Source: MPNO01 sp965200535
GTDB taxonomy: Bacteria; Pseudomonadota; Alphaproteobacteria; MPNO01
Length of the DNA: 64,000 bases
Direction: 5' to 3'
NCBI GenBank assembly: GCA_965200535.1
Contig: CBDAUF010000001.1
Location: 744,001-808,000, forward strand
The notes under the pieces are model-generated. The model saw only the letters and a list, made by a program, of their open reading frames with translations, made no database searches and was not told the origin of the DNA. Below are positions 24,572-33,767 of this stretch, piece by piece; positions within the stretch are counted from its first letter, which is position 1; the number at the start of each line of letters is the position of its first letter. Both the position numbers and the translations under genes were made by a program.

Positions 24572-25465
24572 GTGAGCGGCAGTTCCGCCCCGGCGCGCCA
24601 GGTCGGCGCGCGGAACATCCGTATCGGCATTCTCCTGATGCTGTCGGGGACCGCGCTGTTCGGCTGCGGCGAGAGTCTGGTCAAGCTGCTGGCGCGCGAT
24701 TACGACACGGCGCAGATCGTGTGGGGCCGCTACGTCTTTCATGCGCTGGTGTTTCTCGCGATTTTCGCCCGCTCCGGCATCGCCGCCCAGATGCGGACCG
24801 CGCGGCCGGGGCTGCAGTTGGCTCGGTCGGCGATACTGCTGCTCGGAACCATCCTCTTCTTCACCGCGCTGCGCTACCTTTCGCTGGCCGATGCGGTGGC
24901 GATCAATTTCTTCGCACCCCTGCTGGTGACCGCGTTCTCCATCCCGATCCTCAAGGAACAGGTGGGACTCCGCCGCTGGATCGCGATCCTGGTCGGCTTC
25001 GCAGGCGTGATGGTGATTATCCGGCCCGGGCTCGGGGTCATGCACTGGGCGGCGCTCCTGCCGCTCGGGACCGCGGTGTGTTACGCCCTCTACCAGGTTC
25101 TCACCCGTATAGCCGGGCGGACCGACCATGCGCGGACCAGCCTGTTCTGGTCGGCGGCTGTGGGCACCGTCGTGATGTCGGCGATCGTACCCTTCCGCTG
25201 GACCGCACCCGACGCCGCCGGCTGGGCCATGATGGCGGCCACCGGATTCCTGTTCGGGCTCGGGCACTATCTGCTGATAAAGGGGCTCGAACGCGCGCCC
25301 GCTTCGGTGCTCTCGCCCTTCATCTACAGTCAACTGATATGGGCGACGATGCTGGGCTTTTTCGTCTTTGGCGACTTTCCGGACGGGTACAGCATCCTCG
25401 GCGCCTTGATTGTCACCGGCAGCGGGCTCTATGTGTGGCACCGCGAGACGCGAAAACGCGTCTGA
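24572..25465 (+). CDS. EamA/DMT-family transporter
   Basis: A 297-residue membrane protein of the drug/metabolite transporter superfamily with about ten helices in two EamA repeats. The first repeat has WGRYVFHALVF and FTALRYLSLADAVAINFFAPLLVTAFSI, the second GLERAPASVLSPFIYSQLIWATMLGFFVFGD. These are the usual repeat signatures, split here for brevity. A GTG at 24572 is preferred; the open frame reaches 24473 but the added residues are Pro/Arg-rich. It could export a product of the divergent diiron oxidase cluster, which is inference. It is followed 25 bases later by an Ldh-family gene. Confidence 0.88.
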   Translation: MSGSSAPARQVGARNIRIGILLMLSGTALFGCGESLVKLLARDYDTAQIVWGRYVFHALVFLAIFARSGIAAQMRTARPGLQLARSAILLLGTILFFTALRYLSLADAVAINFFAPLLVTAFSIPILKEQVGLRRWIAILVGFAGVMVIIRPGLGVMHWAALLPLGTAVCYALYQVLTRIAGRTDHARTSLFWSAAVGTVVMSAIVPFRWTAPDAAGWAMMAATGFLFGLGHYLLIKGLERAPASVLSPFIYSQLIWATMLGFFVFGDFPDGYSILGALIVTGSGLYVWHRETRKRV

Positions 25466-25490
25466 TACGGCACGGAAATCGGAGTGGCAA

Positions 25491-26543
25491 ATGAGCGAAC
25501 GCTTTTCCGCCGGCGAACTCGAACGCTTCATTGCGGCGGTGATGACCGGAGAGGGGCTGCCTGCTGCCGACGCAGCCGATGTCGCACGCCTGATGGTCGC
25601 CGCCGACCTTGCCGGTTTCGACGCGCACGGGATCTTCCGCCTGCCTCCCTACCTTGCGCGCATTCGCGGCGGCGGCATCAACAAGACCCCGCACATCGCG
25701 GTGGTCAGCCAGTCTGCCTCGGTCGCGGTGGTCGACGGGGATAACGGGATGGGCCATCTCGCGGTGGAATATGCGGCCCGGCTCGCCATCGAGAAGGCGG
25801 CGGACACCGGGATCGGATGGGTCGGGACCCGCAACAACAACCATGCCGGCGCCGCTTCGGTCTACGCCGCGATGCCGCTGGAGCGCGGCATGATCGGGCT
25901 CTATGGCGCGGTCGGCAGCGGCAATCACCTGCCGCCCTGGGGCGGGATCGACATGCTGCTGAGCACCAACCCTATCGCGGTCGCCATCCCGGCCGGGTCG
26001 GGAACGCCGGTGGTGATGGATTTTGCGACCACCGTCGCATCGATGGGCAAGATCAAGGCGACGGCGCAGCGCGGCGAACGGATGCCCGAAGGCTGGATGA
26101 TACAGCGCGACGGCACTCCGCTGACCGATCCGTCGCGCGCCGACGAGGGACTGCTGCTGCCGATGGGCGGCTACAAGGGATATGCGCTGGGTCTCGTCAT
26201 CGGGCTGCTCGCCGGCACCCTCAACGGAGCGGCGATGGGCGACGATGTCGTCACCTACACCAGAAACTTCGACGTGGCGACCAATACCGGCCAGTTCATC
26301 TGCGCGATAGACCCCGCGGCGTTCGGGAACGCGGCGGCCATCGGCGAACGGGTGGACGAGGTTGCCGACGAGATGCGGGGCTCGGCGGTGATGCCGGGTT
26401 TCGATTCGGTCCGGGTGCCCGGCGACGGGCGTGCGGCGCGCCGGGCGGATCGCATGGAGAACGGCGTTCCGCTCCCCGATGCGCTGCGCGCTGCGCTCGA
26501 CGAAATCGCGCGGGACACCGGCGTTCCGCCGCTTGCACACTGA
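25491..26543 (+). CDS. Ldh-family (malate/L-lactate dehydrogenase type 2) oxidoreductase
   Basis: A 350-residue NAD(P)H-dependent oxidoreductase of the LDH2/MDG2 family. Typical segments are AGFDAHGIFRLPPYLARI (about residues 41-58), the GMGHLAVEYA motif, GWVGTRNNNHAGAASVYA with the active-site His, LLSTNPIAVAIPAG, and GGYKGYALGLVIGLLAG. Known members reduce 2-oxo acids, ureidoglycolate or delta1-piperideine-2-carboxylate, so a cyclic imine is one possible substrate, which is of interest beside the RidA and diiron oxidase cluster. The ATG follows GGAG by 6 bases. It is followed by an SDR gene on the same strand. Confidence 0.9.
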   Translation: MSERFSAGELERFIAAVMTGEGLPAADAADVARLMVAADLAGFDAHGIFRLPPYLARIRGGGINKTPHIAVVSQSASVAVVDGDNGMGHLAVEYAARLAIEKAADTGIGWVGTRNNNHAGAASVYAAMPLERGMIGLYGAVGSGNHLPPWGGIDMLLSTNPIAVAIPAGSGTPVVMDFATTVASMGKIKATAQRGERMPEGWMIQRDGTPLTDPSRADEGLLLPMGGYKGYALGLVIGLLAGTLNGAAMGDDVVTYTRNFDVATNTGQFICAIDPAAFGNAAAIGERVDEVADEMRGSAVMPGFDSVRVPGDGRAARRADRMENGVPLPDALRAALDEIARDTGVPPLAH

Positions 26544-26571
26544 CGACAACGAACAGCGAGGGAGTTGAGCG

Positions 26572-27345
26572 ATGACGCGCGAAGCGTTTGCCCTGGACGG
26601 CAAGACAGTGGTGATTACCGGCGGCGGGCGGGGGCTCGGTCAGACTTACGCGATCGCTGCGGGCGAACTCGGCGCGCGTGTGGTCGCGGCCGACGTGATC
26701 CCGACCGATGAAACCGTGGCGGCGGTGGAGAAAGCCGGCGGGGCATGCATCGGCGTTGCTCTCGACGTACGCGACGAGGAGTCGACCGCGGCGATGGCCG
26801 AGGCGGCAATCGGGGCGTTCGGCCGCATCGACGGGCTGGTCAACAACGCCGCGCTCTACGGAGCGCTGACCGGCGGGCGGTTCGACTCCATCGATCCCGG
26901 CGAATGGGACGACGCGATGGCGGTCAACGTCAAGGGTATCTGGAACTGCTGCAAGGCGGTGGTGCCGGCGATGCGCGGCGCCGGCGGCGGGTCGGTGGTC
27001 AACATTGCCTCGCTCGCCGCCACCTTCGGGATGCCCTACGCCCTCCATTACACCACGTCCAAGGCGGCGGTGATCGGGCTGACCCGCGGGCTCGCGCGCG
27101 AAATCGGGCGCGACAACATTCGCGTCAACGCGATCGCGCCGAGCGCGGTGATGACCGAGGGCACACGCGAGTTTTTCGCCGCCAAGCTCGACAACGCCCT
27201 GGAGGTGATCAGGAACGGCCAGATCATCCGCCGCAGCCTGACCCCCGACGATGTCATCGGGACCGCGATGTGGCTGCTGTCCGACGCCAGCGCATTCATC
27301 ACCGGCCAGACCATCTCGGTCGACGGCGGGACGGTGCTGGCCTGA
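26572..27345 (+). CDS. SDR-family oxidoreductase
   Basis: A 257-residue classical short-chain dehydrogenase. It has TGGGRGLG (residues 16-23), Asp41 after strand 2, NNAA (91-94, with Ala instead of the usual Gly), Ser147, Tyr160 and Lys164. The C-terminus ITGQTISVDGGTVLA is normal. The substrate is unknown. It lies 28 bases after the Ldh-family gene and probably shares its transcript, suggesting two redox steps on one compound. Confidence 0.9.
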   Translation: MTREAFALDGKTVVITGGGRGLGQTYAIAAGELGARVVAADVIPTDETVAAVEKAGGACIGVALDVRDEESTAAMAEAAIGAFGRIDGLVNNAALYGALTGGRFDSIDPGEWDDAMAVNVKGIWNCCKAVVPAMRGAGGGSVVNIASLAATFGMPYALHYTTSKAAVIGLTRGLAREIGRDNIRVNAIAPSAVMTEGTREFFAAKLDNALEVIRNGQIIRRSLTPDDVIGTAMWLLSDASAFITGQTISVDGGTVLA

Positions 27346-27393
27346 GCGCTCCGCGCGGCGGGGCGCCGGTTCGGCCCGCATCGAGGCGCCCGC

Positions 27394-28236
27394 TTACGCC
27401 CCCGGGCTGGTTGCGGTCACCCCTCCGTCGACGACGAGGCACTGGCCGGTGATGTAGCCGGCGTCGTCGCTGGCCAGGAACAGGGCGGCCCGGGCGACGT
27501 CCCAGGCATCGCCCATCCGGCGCATCGGTATGACCGCGGCGCGCGCGGCGTGGTACTCCTCCGCCGTGGCGTAGCCCTTGCGGATATGATTGGGAACGCC
27601 GTCCTTCTCGCGCAGGATGAAGGGCGTGTCCATCAGCCCGGGGGCGATGCAATTCGCCCGGATATTCCGGGCGGCATACTGGACGGCGATATTTCGGGTG
27701 AGCTGGTTGAGTGCGCCCTTGGCCGCCGAATAGCTGGTCGATGGCACGCCGATGTGGGTGAGGCCGGCGATCGAGGAGATGTTGACGATCGCGCCGCCGC
27801 CCTCTGCCTCCATGTGCGGGATGACCGCCTTCATCGCGAGAAAGGCGCCGGTGACGTTGCGCGCGAGCGTATCGTTCCAGTCGTCGAGCGCGACCTCCAT
27901 CAGGGCCGCGCCGGGTCCCGAACCGCCGACATTGTTGTGCAGGATGTCGATCCGCCCGAACGCGCGCAGGCACGCTTCGACCATGGCGGCGACGTCGTCC
28001 GCATCGGTCACGTCCGCCTGCGCCGCGACCGCAACCCCGCCCTCGCCGGCGACGATGTCCCGGGTCTCCTCCGCAGCTTCGGGACGGCTGTCCGCGCAGA
28101 GCACCTTTGCGCCCTCGCGGGCGTAGAGCACCGCCGCCGCCTTGCCGTTGCCCCAACCCGGGCCGATGGAGCCCGCGCCGGTGACCAGCACCGTCTTGCC
28201 GGCCACGCGGCCGCGCTGTCCGCCCCCTGCCGTCAT
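27394..28236 (-). CDS. SDR-family oxidoreductase with lengthened cofactor loop
   Basis: A 280-residue short-chain dehydrogenase. The cofactor loop is TGAGSIGPGWGNG (residues 19-31), longer than the usual TGxxxGxG. NNVG (101-104), Ser154 or Ser155, Tyr169 and Lys173 complete the active site, and the C-terminus has GYITGQCLVVDGGVTA. The loop form is seen in a subset of catabolic SDRs. Its ATG overlaps the stop of the upstream amidohydrolase gene by 4 bases (ATGA), so the two products probably act on the same compound. It is convergent with the SDR gene ending at 27345. Confidence 0.88.
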   Translation of the reverse strand: MTAGGGQRGRVAGKTVLVTGAGSIGPGWGNGKAAAVLYAREGAKVLCADSRPEAAEETRDIVAGEGGVAVAAQADVTDADDVAAMVEACLRAFGRIDILHNNVGGSGPGAALMEVALDDWNDTLARNVTGAFLAMKAVIPHMEAEGGGAIVNISSIAGLTHIGVPSTSYSAAKGALNQLTRNIAVQYAARNIRANCIAPGLMDTPFILREKDGVPNHIRKGYATAEEYHAARAAVIPMRRMGDAWDVARAALFLASDDAGYITGQCLVVDGGVTATSPGA

Positions 28237-29483
28237 GCCGCCGCCGCGAGTTCGGGCAAGAGAGGCGAATCGGCGTTGAACCGGACCCCGTCGCGCAGCG
28301 TGAAGCGGGGGACGACGGCCTCGTCCGCGTGCACCGTCTCGCCCGCGTTGTCGCGCAGCTCCCACGGCCCCGACACCAGATCGACGACGGTGAGATCGGC
28401 CGCCCGACCCTTGGCCAGCGAGCCGATCTCGCCCGCCATGCCGATCGCCTCGGCCGCGTTCGAGGTGACCATGGCGACGACATCCGTCAGGTTCACGCCG
28501 AGCGCAAGAAGCTCGGTCATCGCGTGGCAGAGACCGAACGGGGCGCGGTCGTTGGCCGGGAGGCCGATAGCCTCGGCCCGCGCTTCGGGCACCGCGATGC
28601 TGTAGCCGTGCAGGTCGGCGCCGAGGGTGAACGGCCGGATCCCCTGTTCGAGCGCGGCGCGCGCCATCCTGAAGCTGAAATGGGAGCCGTGTCCGATATC
28701 GATCCGGACGCCGCGGTCGATCGCCTTCCGCACCGCCGGGTGGACCTTCCCGGTCTTGCCGGAGATGAACCCGCCGGGATGCCGGGTGAACGGGTGAGCG
28801 AGAATGTCTCCCTCCTCCATCAACGGCACCATCTCGCGGACGACTGCGTCGGGGTCGGGGCCGACCCCCTCGACCGGCCACAGCTGGCCCAGATGCACGT
28901 AGACGGGAACCCCGGCCTCGCGTGCAATCTCGCGCGCGCGTTCGAGAACTTGGCAGCCCCAGCGCGAGGCGCCGCCGATCTCGGCGTGCGCCTTGACCCC
29001 CTTGACGATGTCGCGGTTGGCCGCGACAGCAGCGACGGTGCCCTTCACATCGACTTGTTCGGGGCCGTAGAGCGAGGGATAGCGATGGCCCTCCAGACCG
29101 CCGACGAGATAGGTCGAGAGAAAACAGAGCACCCGGGTCTTCGCAGGCTCCACGATGAACTTGCGGAACCCCGGCAGGGTCATCAGGCTCGGCCCGCCCT
29201 GGTCCACCACCGTGGTAACGCCGGAGCGCACACCGCATAGATCGGCGTCGAGCCCGAACCCTCCGGTGACGTGGCGATAGACATGGGCGTGGGTGTCGAT
29301 AAGCCCCGGCAGCACCAAGCCGCCGCTGACATCGATGACGCGTCTGGCCCCCTTGATGCCCGCCTTGACGGCGGCGATGCGCCCGCCCGAGATCCCGACA
29401 TCGGCCTTTCGGTTGCGGCCGGATGCCGGATCGATGACCCGGCCGCCCCGGAGAATGAGGTCGTAGCGCTTCCGTTGCGTCAT
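28233..29483 (-). CDS. Amidohydrolase/deacetylase-family metallohydrolase
   Basis: A 416-residue amidohydrolase-superfamily enzyme with an N-terminal beta-sandwich (DLILRGGRVIDPASGRNRKAD), the metal motif DTHAHVYRH (His65, His67), a likely bridging Lys in VKGVKAHAEIGG, a His in PVYVHLGQ, and the C-terminal sandwich ending in LRDGVRFNAD. The layout matches the amidohydrolase/deacetylase group related to D-aminoacylases and dihydroorotase-like proteins. The bond hydrolysed (amide, lactam or carbamate) is not known. It is directly coupled to the SDR gene that follows. Confidence 0.85.
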   Translation of the reverse strand: MTQRKRYDLILRGGRVIDPASGRNRKADVGISGGRIAAVKAGIKGARRVIDVSGGLVLPGLIDTHAHVYRHVTGGFGLDADLCGVRSGVTTVVDQGGPSLMTLPGFRKFIVEPAKTRVLCFLSTYLVGGLEGHRYPSLYGPEQVDVKGTVAAVAANRDIVKGVKAHAEIGGASRWGCQVLERAREIAREAGVPVYVHLGQLWPVEGVGPDPDAVVREMVPLMEEGDILAHPFTRHPGGFISGKTGKVHPAVRKAIDRGVRIDIGHGSHFSFRMARAALEQGIRPFTLGADLHGYSIAVPEARAEAIGLPANDRAPFGLCHAMTELLALGVNLTDVVAMVTSNAAEAIGMAGEIGSLAKGRAADLTVVDLVSGPWELRDNAGETVHADEAVVPRFTLRDGVRFNADSPLLPELAAAA

Positions 29484-29516
29484 CGCCGTCCCCGCTCCCG
29501 CACCCTCCGGCGCTTC

Positions 29517-30749
29517 TCAGCGCCGTGCGTAATGGCTCTCCACATACTCATCGACCAGCTTCTGGAACGACTGTGCGATCCCCTTGCCACGCAGCGTGAC
29601 CGTCTTCTTCCCGTCGATGAAGACCGGGGCGGCGGGTTCCTCTCCGGTTCCGGGCAGGCTGATGCCGATATTGGCATGCTTGCTCTCGCCCGGACCGTTG
29701 ACGATGCACCCCATCACCGCGACGTTCATGGTCTCGACGCCGACATGGGTCTTGCTCCAGTCGGGCATGCGGGCGCGCACATAGTCCTGGATCTCGTCGG
29801 CCAGCTCCTGGAACACCGTGCTGGTCGTTCGTCCGCAGCCCGGGCACGCGGCGACCAGCGGCACAAACGCCCGGAGCCCCATGGTTTGCAGAATCTCCTG
29901 GGCGACGATGACCTCGCGCGTCCGGTCGCCGCCCGGCTCCGGCGTCAGCGAAATGCGGATCGTGTCGCCGATCCCCTCCTGCAGGAGCACGGCGAGCGCG
30001 GCTGTCGAGGCGACGATCCCCTTGCTTCCCATCCCCGCCTCGGTGAGACCGAGATGGAGGGCGTATTCGCATTGCCCCGCCAGATCGCGGTAGACCGCGA
30101 TCAGGTCCTGCACGGTCGAGACCTTGCAGGACAGAATGATCCGGTCGGCGCCGAGGCCGAGTTCGCGGGCGCGGGCGGCGCTGCCGAGGGCCGATGCGAC
30201 AAGCGCTTCGCGGGTGACCTCGGCGGCGCCCGCCGGCTCCTTGCGGCGCGCGTTCTCGTCCATCAGGCGAGCCAGCAGTTCCTGATCCAGGCTGCCCCAG
30301 TTGACCCCGATACGGACCGGACGGCCGTACTCGAGCGCGGTCTCGATCATTGTCGAGAACTGGGTGTCGCGCTTTTCGCGGAAGCCGACATTCCCCGGAT
30401 TGATCCGGTACTTGGCGAGCGCCTCGGCGCAGGCCGGGTAATCGGCCAGCAGCTTGTGACCGATATAGTGGAAGTCGCCGACGAGCGGAACGTCCACACC
30501 CTGCCGGTCGAGCTCCTCGCGGATGCGGGGCACGGCGGCGGCGGCCTCCGGGCGGTCGACCGTGATCCGAACGATTTCCGACCCCGCGCGGGCGAGCGCG
30601 GCGACCTGGGCCGTCGTGCTCTCGGCATCCGCAGTGTCGGTGTTGGTCATCGACTGCACGACGATGGGATGGTCGCCGCCGATCGACACGTTGCCCACGG
30701 CAACGGGGACGGACCTGCGGCGCGGCGCCGGCGTACTTTCCCGGGACAT
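29517..30749 (-). CDS. ispG: 4-hydroxy-3-methylbut-2-enyl diphosphate synthase
   Basis: IspG (GcpE) converts methylerythritol cyclodiphosphate to HMBPP, the penultimate step of the non-mevalonate pathway. The 410-residue product has the TIM-barrel start VQSMTNTDTADAEST, the GNVGFREKRD and GVNWGSLDQEL segments, and the C-terminal 4Fe-4S ligands Cys302 and Cys305 (CPGCGR) and Cys348 (GCIVNGPGE), with Glu355 completing the site. It is the shorter bacterial form without the plant insertion and is presumably flavodoxin- or ferredoxin-dependent. The ATG at 30749 gives the usual N-terminus. It is divergent from the prolyl oligopeptidase gene. Confidence 0.96.
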   Translation of the reverse strand: MSRESTPAPRRRSVPVAVGNVSIGGDHPIVVQSMTNTDTADAESTTAQVAALARAGSEIVRITVDRPEAAAAVPRIREELDRQGVDVPLVGDFHYIGHKLLADYPACAEALAKYRINPGNVGFREKRDTQFSTMIETALEYGRPVRIGVNWGSLDQELLARLMDENARRKEPAGAAEVTREALVASALGSAARARELGLGADRIILSCKVSTVQDLIAVYRDLAGQCEYALHLGLTEAGMGSKGIVASTAALAVLLQEGIGDTIRISLTPEPGGDRTREVIVAQEILQTMGLRAFVPLVAACPGCGRTTSTVFQELADEIQDYVRARMPDWSKTHVGVETMNVAVMGCIVNGPGESKHANIGISLPGTGEEPAAPVFIDGKKTVTLRGKGIAQSFQKLVDEYVESHYARR

Positions 30750-30893
30750 CGGTTGGCCTCGCGAATGGGTTGGCAGCAGGTCTAAGTTCGTCCCCCTGCG
30801 ACCGCCGGTCAAGCGCCGATGAGACCGCGGCCGGGTGGGCAAAGCGGAGCATTTCGGTTACCTGTCCCCGCCCGTCTTCGAGAAAGGCCCGCC

Positions 30894-32990
30894 GTGTCCG
30901 ACCGACAACCCCCTACCGCCGCCCGGAAGTCTTCCGTTTTAACCCGCCACGGCCTGGTCCGCAGCGACGAGTATGCATGGCTCCGGGATCCGGATTGGCA
31001 GCGGGTCATGCGCGATCCGGCCGCCCTGGATCCGGAGATCCGCGCCTACCTCGAGGCCGAGAACGACTACGCGGAAGCATTCCTCGAACCCCATGCCGAG
31101 CTTCGCGCCGCGCTGTACCGGGAGATGCGCGGGCGGATCAGGGAGGACGACAGCACCGTCCCGGCGCGCGACGGGGACTGGCTCTACTATGTCCGTTACG
31201 TCGAGGACGGCGGCCACCCGGTGTACTGCCGCGCGCCGCGCGGCCGGGAGGATGCCGAGGAGATCCTGCTCGACGGCAACCGGGAAGCCGCGCCCGAGAC
31301 CTATTTCCGCATCGGCGCCTGCCGGCACAGTCCCGACCACCGCCGCCTTGCCTGGTCGGTCGACACCAACGGGGCGGAGCGCTTCCGGATCTTCGTCCGC
31401 GACATCGCATCGGGCAGCGTCATCGACGGACCGATCGAGGATACCCGCGGCGACCTTGTCTGGGCCAACGACGGCACGACCCTGTTCTATACCGCGATCG
31501 ACGATAACCACAGGCCGTATCAGGTCCGCCGCCGCCGCATCGGCGGCGCAGCCGGCCGCACAGCGGCCGACGATCCCGTGGTCTTCGAGGAGTCCGATCC
31601 CGGCTTCTTCGTCGGGATCGACAAGTCGGAAAGCGGACGTTTCATCGTCATTTCAGCGCACGATCACACGACCTCCGAAGTTCATCTGGTCGAGGCGGAT
31701 GCGCCGGAGAGCGCGCCGCGCCTTGTCGCCGCACGCCAGCCAGGCGTCGAATACGATGTCGCCCACCGCGGCAACCGGCTGTTCATCCGGACCAACGACG
31801 GCGGGGCGGTGGATTTCAAGATCGTCACCGCGCCGCTCGACGCGCCGGGGCGGGCCGCCTGGACGGACTGGCTTGGCCACGAGCCCGGCGTCTACGTCCG
31901 CTCCCAGCTCATGTTCGCGGGCCATCACGTGCGGCTCGAGCGAGTCCGCAGCCTGCCCCGCATCGTGGTGACCGACCTTGCAAGCGGCGATGCGCACGAG
32001 ATCGCATTCGGCGAGGAAGCCTATGACCTGTCGCTTCTGCCGGGCTATCTGTTCGAGACCGGCACGCTGCGTTTCGTGTACAGCTCGATGACAACGCCGG
32101 GCCAGACTATCGACTACGACATGCGGCGCCGGTCGCGGACGCTGCGCAAGACGCAGGACGTGCCGAGCGGGCACGACCCCGGCGACTATGTCACCCGCCG
32201 GCTCACCGCCACCGGTCATGACGGAGCGAAGGTCCCGATCTCCGTCCTCTACCGCAGGACGACCCCGCTCGACGGAACGGCGCCCGCCCTCCTCTACGGT
32301 TACGGCGCCTACGGATATTCGGTGCCCGCTTCGTTCTCGACCAACCGGCTGAGCTTGGTCGATCGCGGATTCGTCTATGCGATCGCGCACATCAGGGGCG
32401 GCGCCGACTGCGGCTACGGCTGGTACCTCGCCGGCAAGCGCGAGAAAAAGACCAATACCTTTGCCGACTTCCTCGCCGCCTGCGACTGCCTGATCGCCGA
32501 AGGCTACACCGCGAAAGGGCGGATCGCCGCGCACGGCGGCAGCGCGGGCGGAATGCTGATGGGGGCGGTCGCCAATCTGAGGCCCGAGCTCTTCGCTTCC
32601 ATTCTCGCCGAAGTGCCGTTCGTCGACGTGCTCAACACCATGTGCGATGCCGAACTGCCGCTGACCCCGCCGGAATGGCCGGAATGGGGCAACCCGGTCG
32701 AGAGCGAGGCGGCCTACCGTCTGATCGCGTCCTATTCGCCCTACGACAACGTCGCGGCCCAGCCCTATCCGGCGATTTTCGCAACCGCCGGGCTGACCGA
32801 CCCGCGGGTAACCTATTGGGAACCGGCCAAGTGGGTGGCGCGGCTGCGGCAGTTCTCCACCGGCGGCAATCCGATCGTCCTTCGCACCAATATGAAGGCC
32901 GGTCACGGCGGCGCGGCCGGGCGCTTCGACCGGCTCGTCGAGGTGGCGATGGCCTATGCATTCGCGATTGCGGTCGCGGGCCGCGCCTGA
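30894..32990 (+). CDS. S9 family prolyl oligopeptidase (oligopeptidase B type)
   Basis: A 698-residue serine peptidase. An N-terminal seven-bladed beta-propeller (about residues 70-420) is followed by an alpha/beta hydrolase domain with the triad Ser550 in GGSAGG, Asp636 in LTDPRV and His671 in MKAGHGG. The segments DPYxWL-like YAWLRDPDW near the start, LLYGYGAYGYSVPASFS and FVYAIAHIRGGADCGYGWY are characteristic of oligopeptidase B (PtrB), which cleaves short peptides after basic residues in the cytoplasm. A GTG at 30894 with GAGAAAGG upstream is preferred to the longer open frame from 30819. No signal peptide is seen. Confidence 0.94.
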   Translation: MSDRQPPTAARKSSVLTRHGLVRSDEYAWLRDPDWQRVMRDPAALDPEIRAYLEAENDYAEAFLEPHAELRAALYREMRGRIREDDSTVPARDGDWLYYVRYVEDGGHPVYCRAPRGREDAEEILLDGNREAAPETYFRIGACRHSPDHRRLAWSVDTNGAERFRIFVRDIASGSVIDGPIEDTRGDLVWANDGTTLFYTAIDDNHRPYQVRRRRIGGAAGRTAADDPVVFEESDPGFFVGIDKSESGRFIVISAHDHTTSEVHLVEADAPESAPRLVAARQPGVEYDVAHRGNRLFIRTNDGGAVDFKIVTAPLDAPGRAAWTDWLGHEPGVYVRSQLMFAGHHVRLERVRSLPRIVVTDLASGDAHEIAFGEEAYDLSLLPGYLFETGTLRFVYSSMTTPGQTIDYDMRRRSRTLRKTQDVPSGHDPGDYVTRRLTATGHDGAKVPISVLYRRTTPLDGTAPALLYGYGAYGYSVPASFSTNRLSLVDRGFVYAIAHIRGGADCGYGWYLAGKREKKTNTFADFLAACDCLIAEGYTAKGRIAAHGGSAGGMLMGAVANLRPELFASILAEVPFVDVLNTMCDAELPLTPPEWPEWGNPVESEAAYRLIASYSPYDNVAAQPYPAIFATAGLTDPRVTYWEPAKWVARLRQFSTGGNPIVLRTNMKAGHGGAAGRFDRLVEVAMAYAFAIAVAGRA

Positions 32991-33005
32991 CCTCCCGGCC
33001 GGCCG

Positions 33006-33632
33006 TCAGCCGGATGCGGCGATAGCGAGAAGCGCCAGGATTTCGGCCGGGGCGAGCACGGCAGGCAACGCAGGACCCGCCGGTCGCTCCCGCCGATGCG
33101 CGGCGAAGACGATACCGCCGGTCGCCGCGCCCGCGACAAGCACGGCGGCGAGCCAGCCCCACGGCGCCGTCGGCAGGGAGATTGCCGCTGCCGCGATGAG
33201 GATGCCGCCCGCCGCGGCGGCGTCCCCGGCCGCGGCCGCTGCGGCGGCGACGGCGCCGGCCCGGAGAAGGATCGCCAGGACGAGCACAACCGCGGTCCGC
33301 TTGGCGGCGAACGGCGCGTCTTTCCGATCTTGTTCGCCGCCGGGGGCGAGCGCCGCCGCGGCCCCGGCCAGCGCGCGCTCGGGCCCGGCCCCGGTGACGG
33401 CGATGGAAACCGCGACGGCCAGAACCGAGGCAATTTCCGACGGCAGCCCGAGCCCGTCGGCTGCCAAAAAGGTGATCGCCGCCGCTCCGCCGATCGCTGC
33501 GCCGGCGACCGGATACGCCCAGCACGCTTCCTGGAACGGCCTCTCGTCCTCAGCCGCCCCGAGGGGCAGCGGCAGCCAGGTCAACCGTCGGAGGCAGGCC
33601 GCGATGTCGGCGAGATAATAGACGAACGGCAT
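33006..33632 (-). CDS. CobS-like membrane protein lacking the catalytic motif
   Basis: A 208-residue Ala-rich membrane protein. The N-terminal half follows the pattern of adenosylcobinamide-GDP ribazoletransferase (CobS): LRRLTWLPLPLG, ACWAYPVAGAAIGG, a helix, then SIAVTGAG. In CobS this last element continues into an acidic HEDGLAD-type motif that binds magnesium and is essential. Here it reads GPERALAGAA, with no Asp pair. The product is also about 40 residues shorter than usual. It could be a non-catalytic relative or a decaying gene. No other cobalamin biosynthesis gene is in the window. It is convergent with the oligopeptidase gene. Confidence 0.5.
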   Translation of the reverse strand: MPFVYYLADIAACLRRLTWLPLPLGAAEDERPFQEACWAYPVAGAAIGGAAAITFLAADGLGLPSEIASVLAVAVSIAVTGAGPERALAGAAAALAPGGEQDRKDAPFAAKRTAVVLVLAILLRAGAVAAAAAAAGDAAAAGGILIAAAAISLPTAPWGWLAAVLVAGAATGGIVFAAHRRERPAGPALPAVLAPAEILALLAIAASG

Positions 33633-33767
33633 CCCGGTCCGGCCCCCGGTGGCTTACTACGGTACGGCGGGATGATAGTCCGACCGCACCGGGAGAGACA
33701 GATGTCGTCCGAGGCCGGCTCTGTATGCGGGTTCGCCATTCCCGCGGAATTGCAATAGCTTCCGGTC

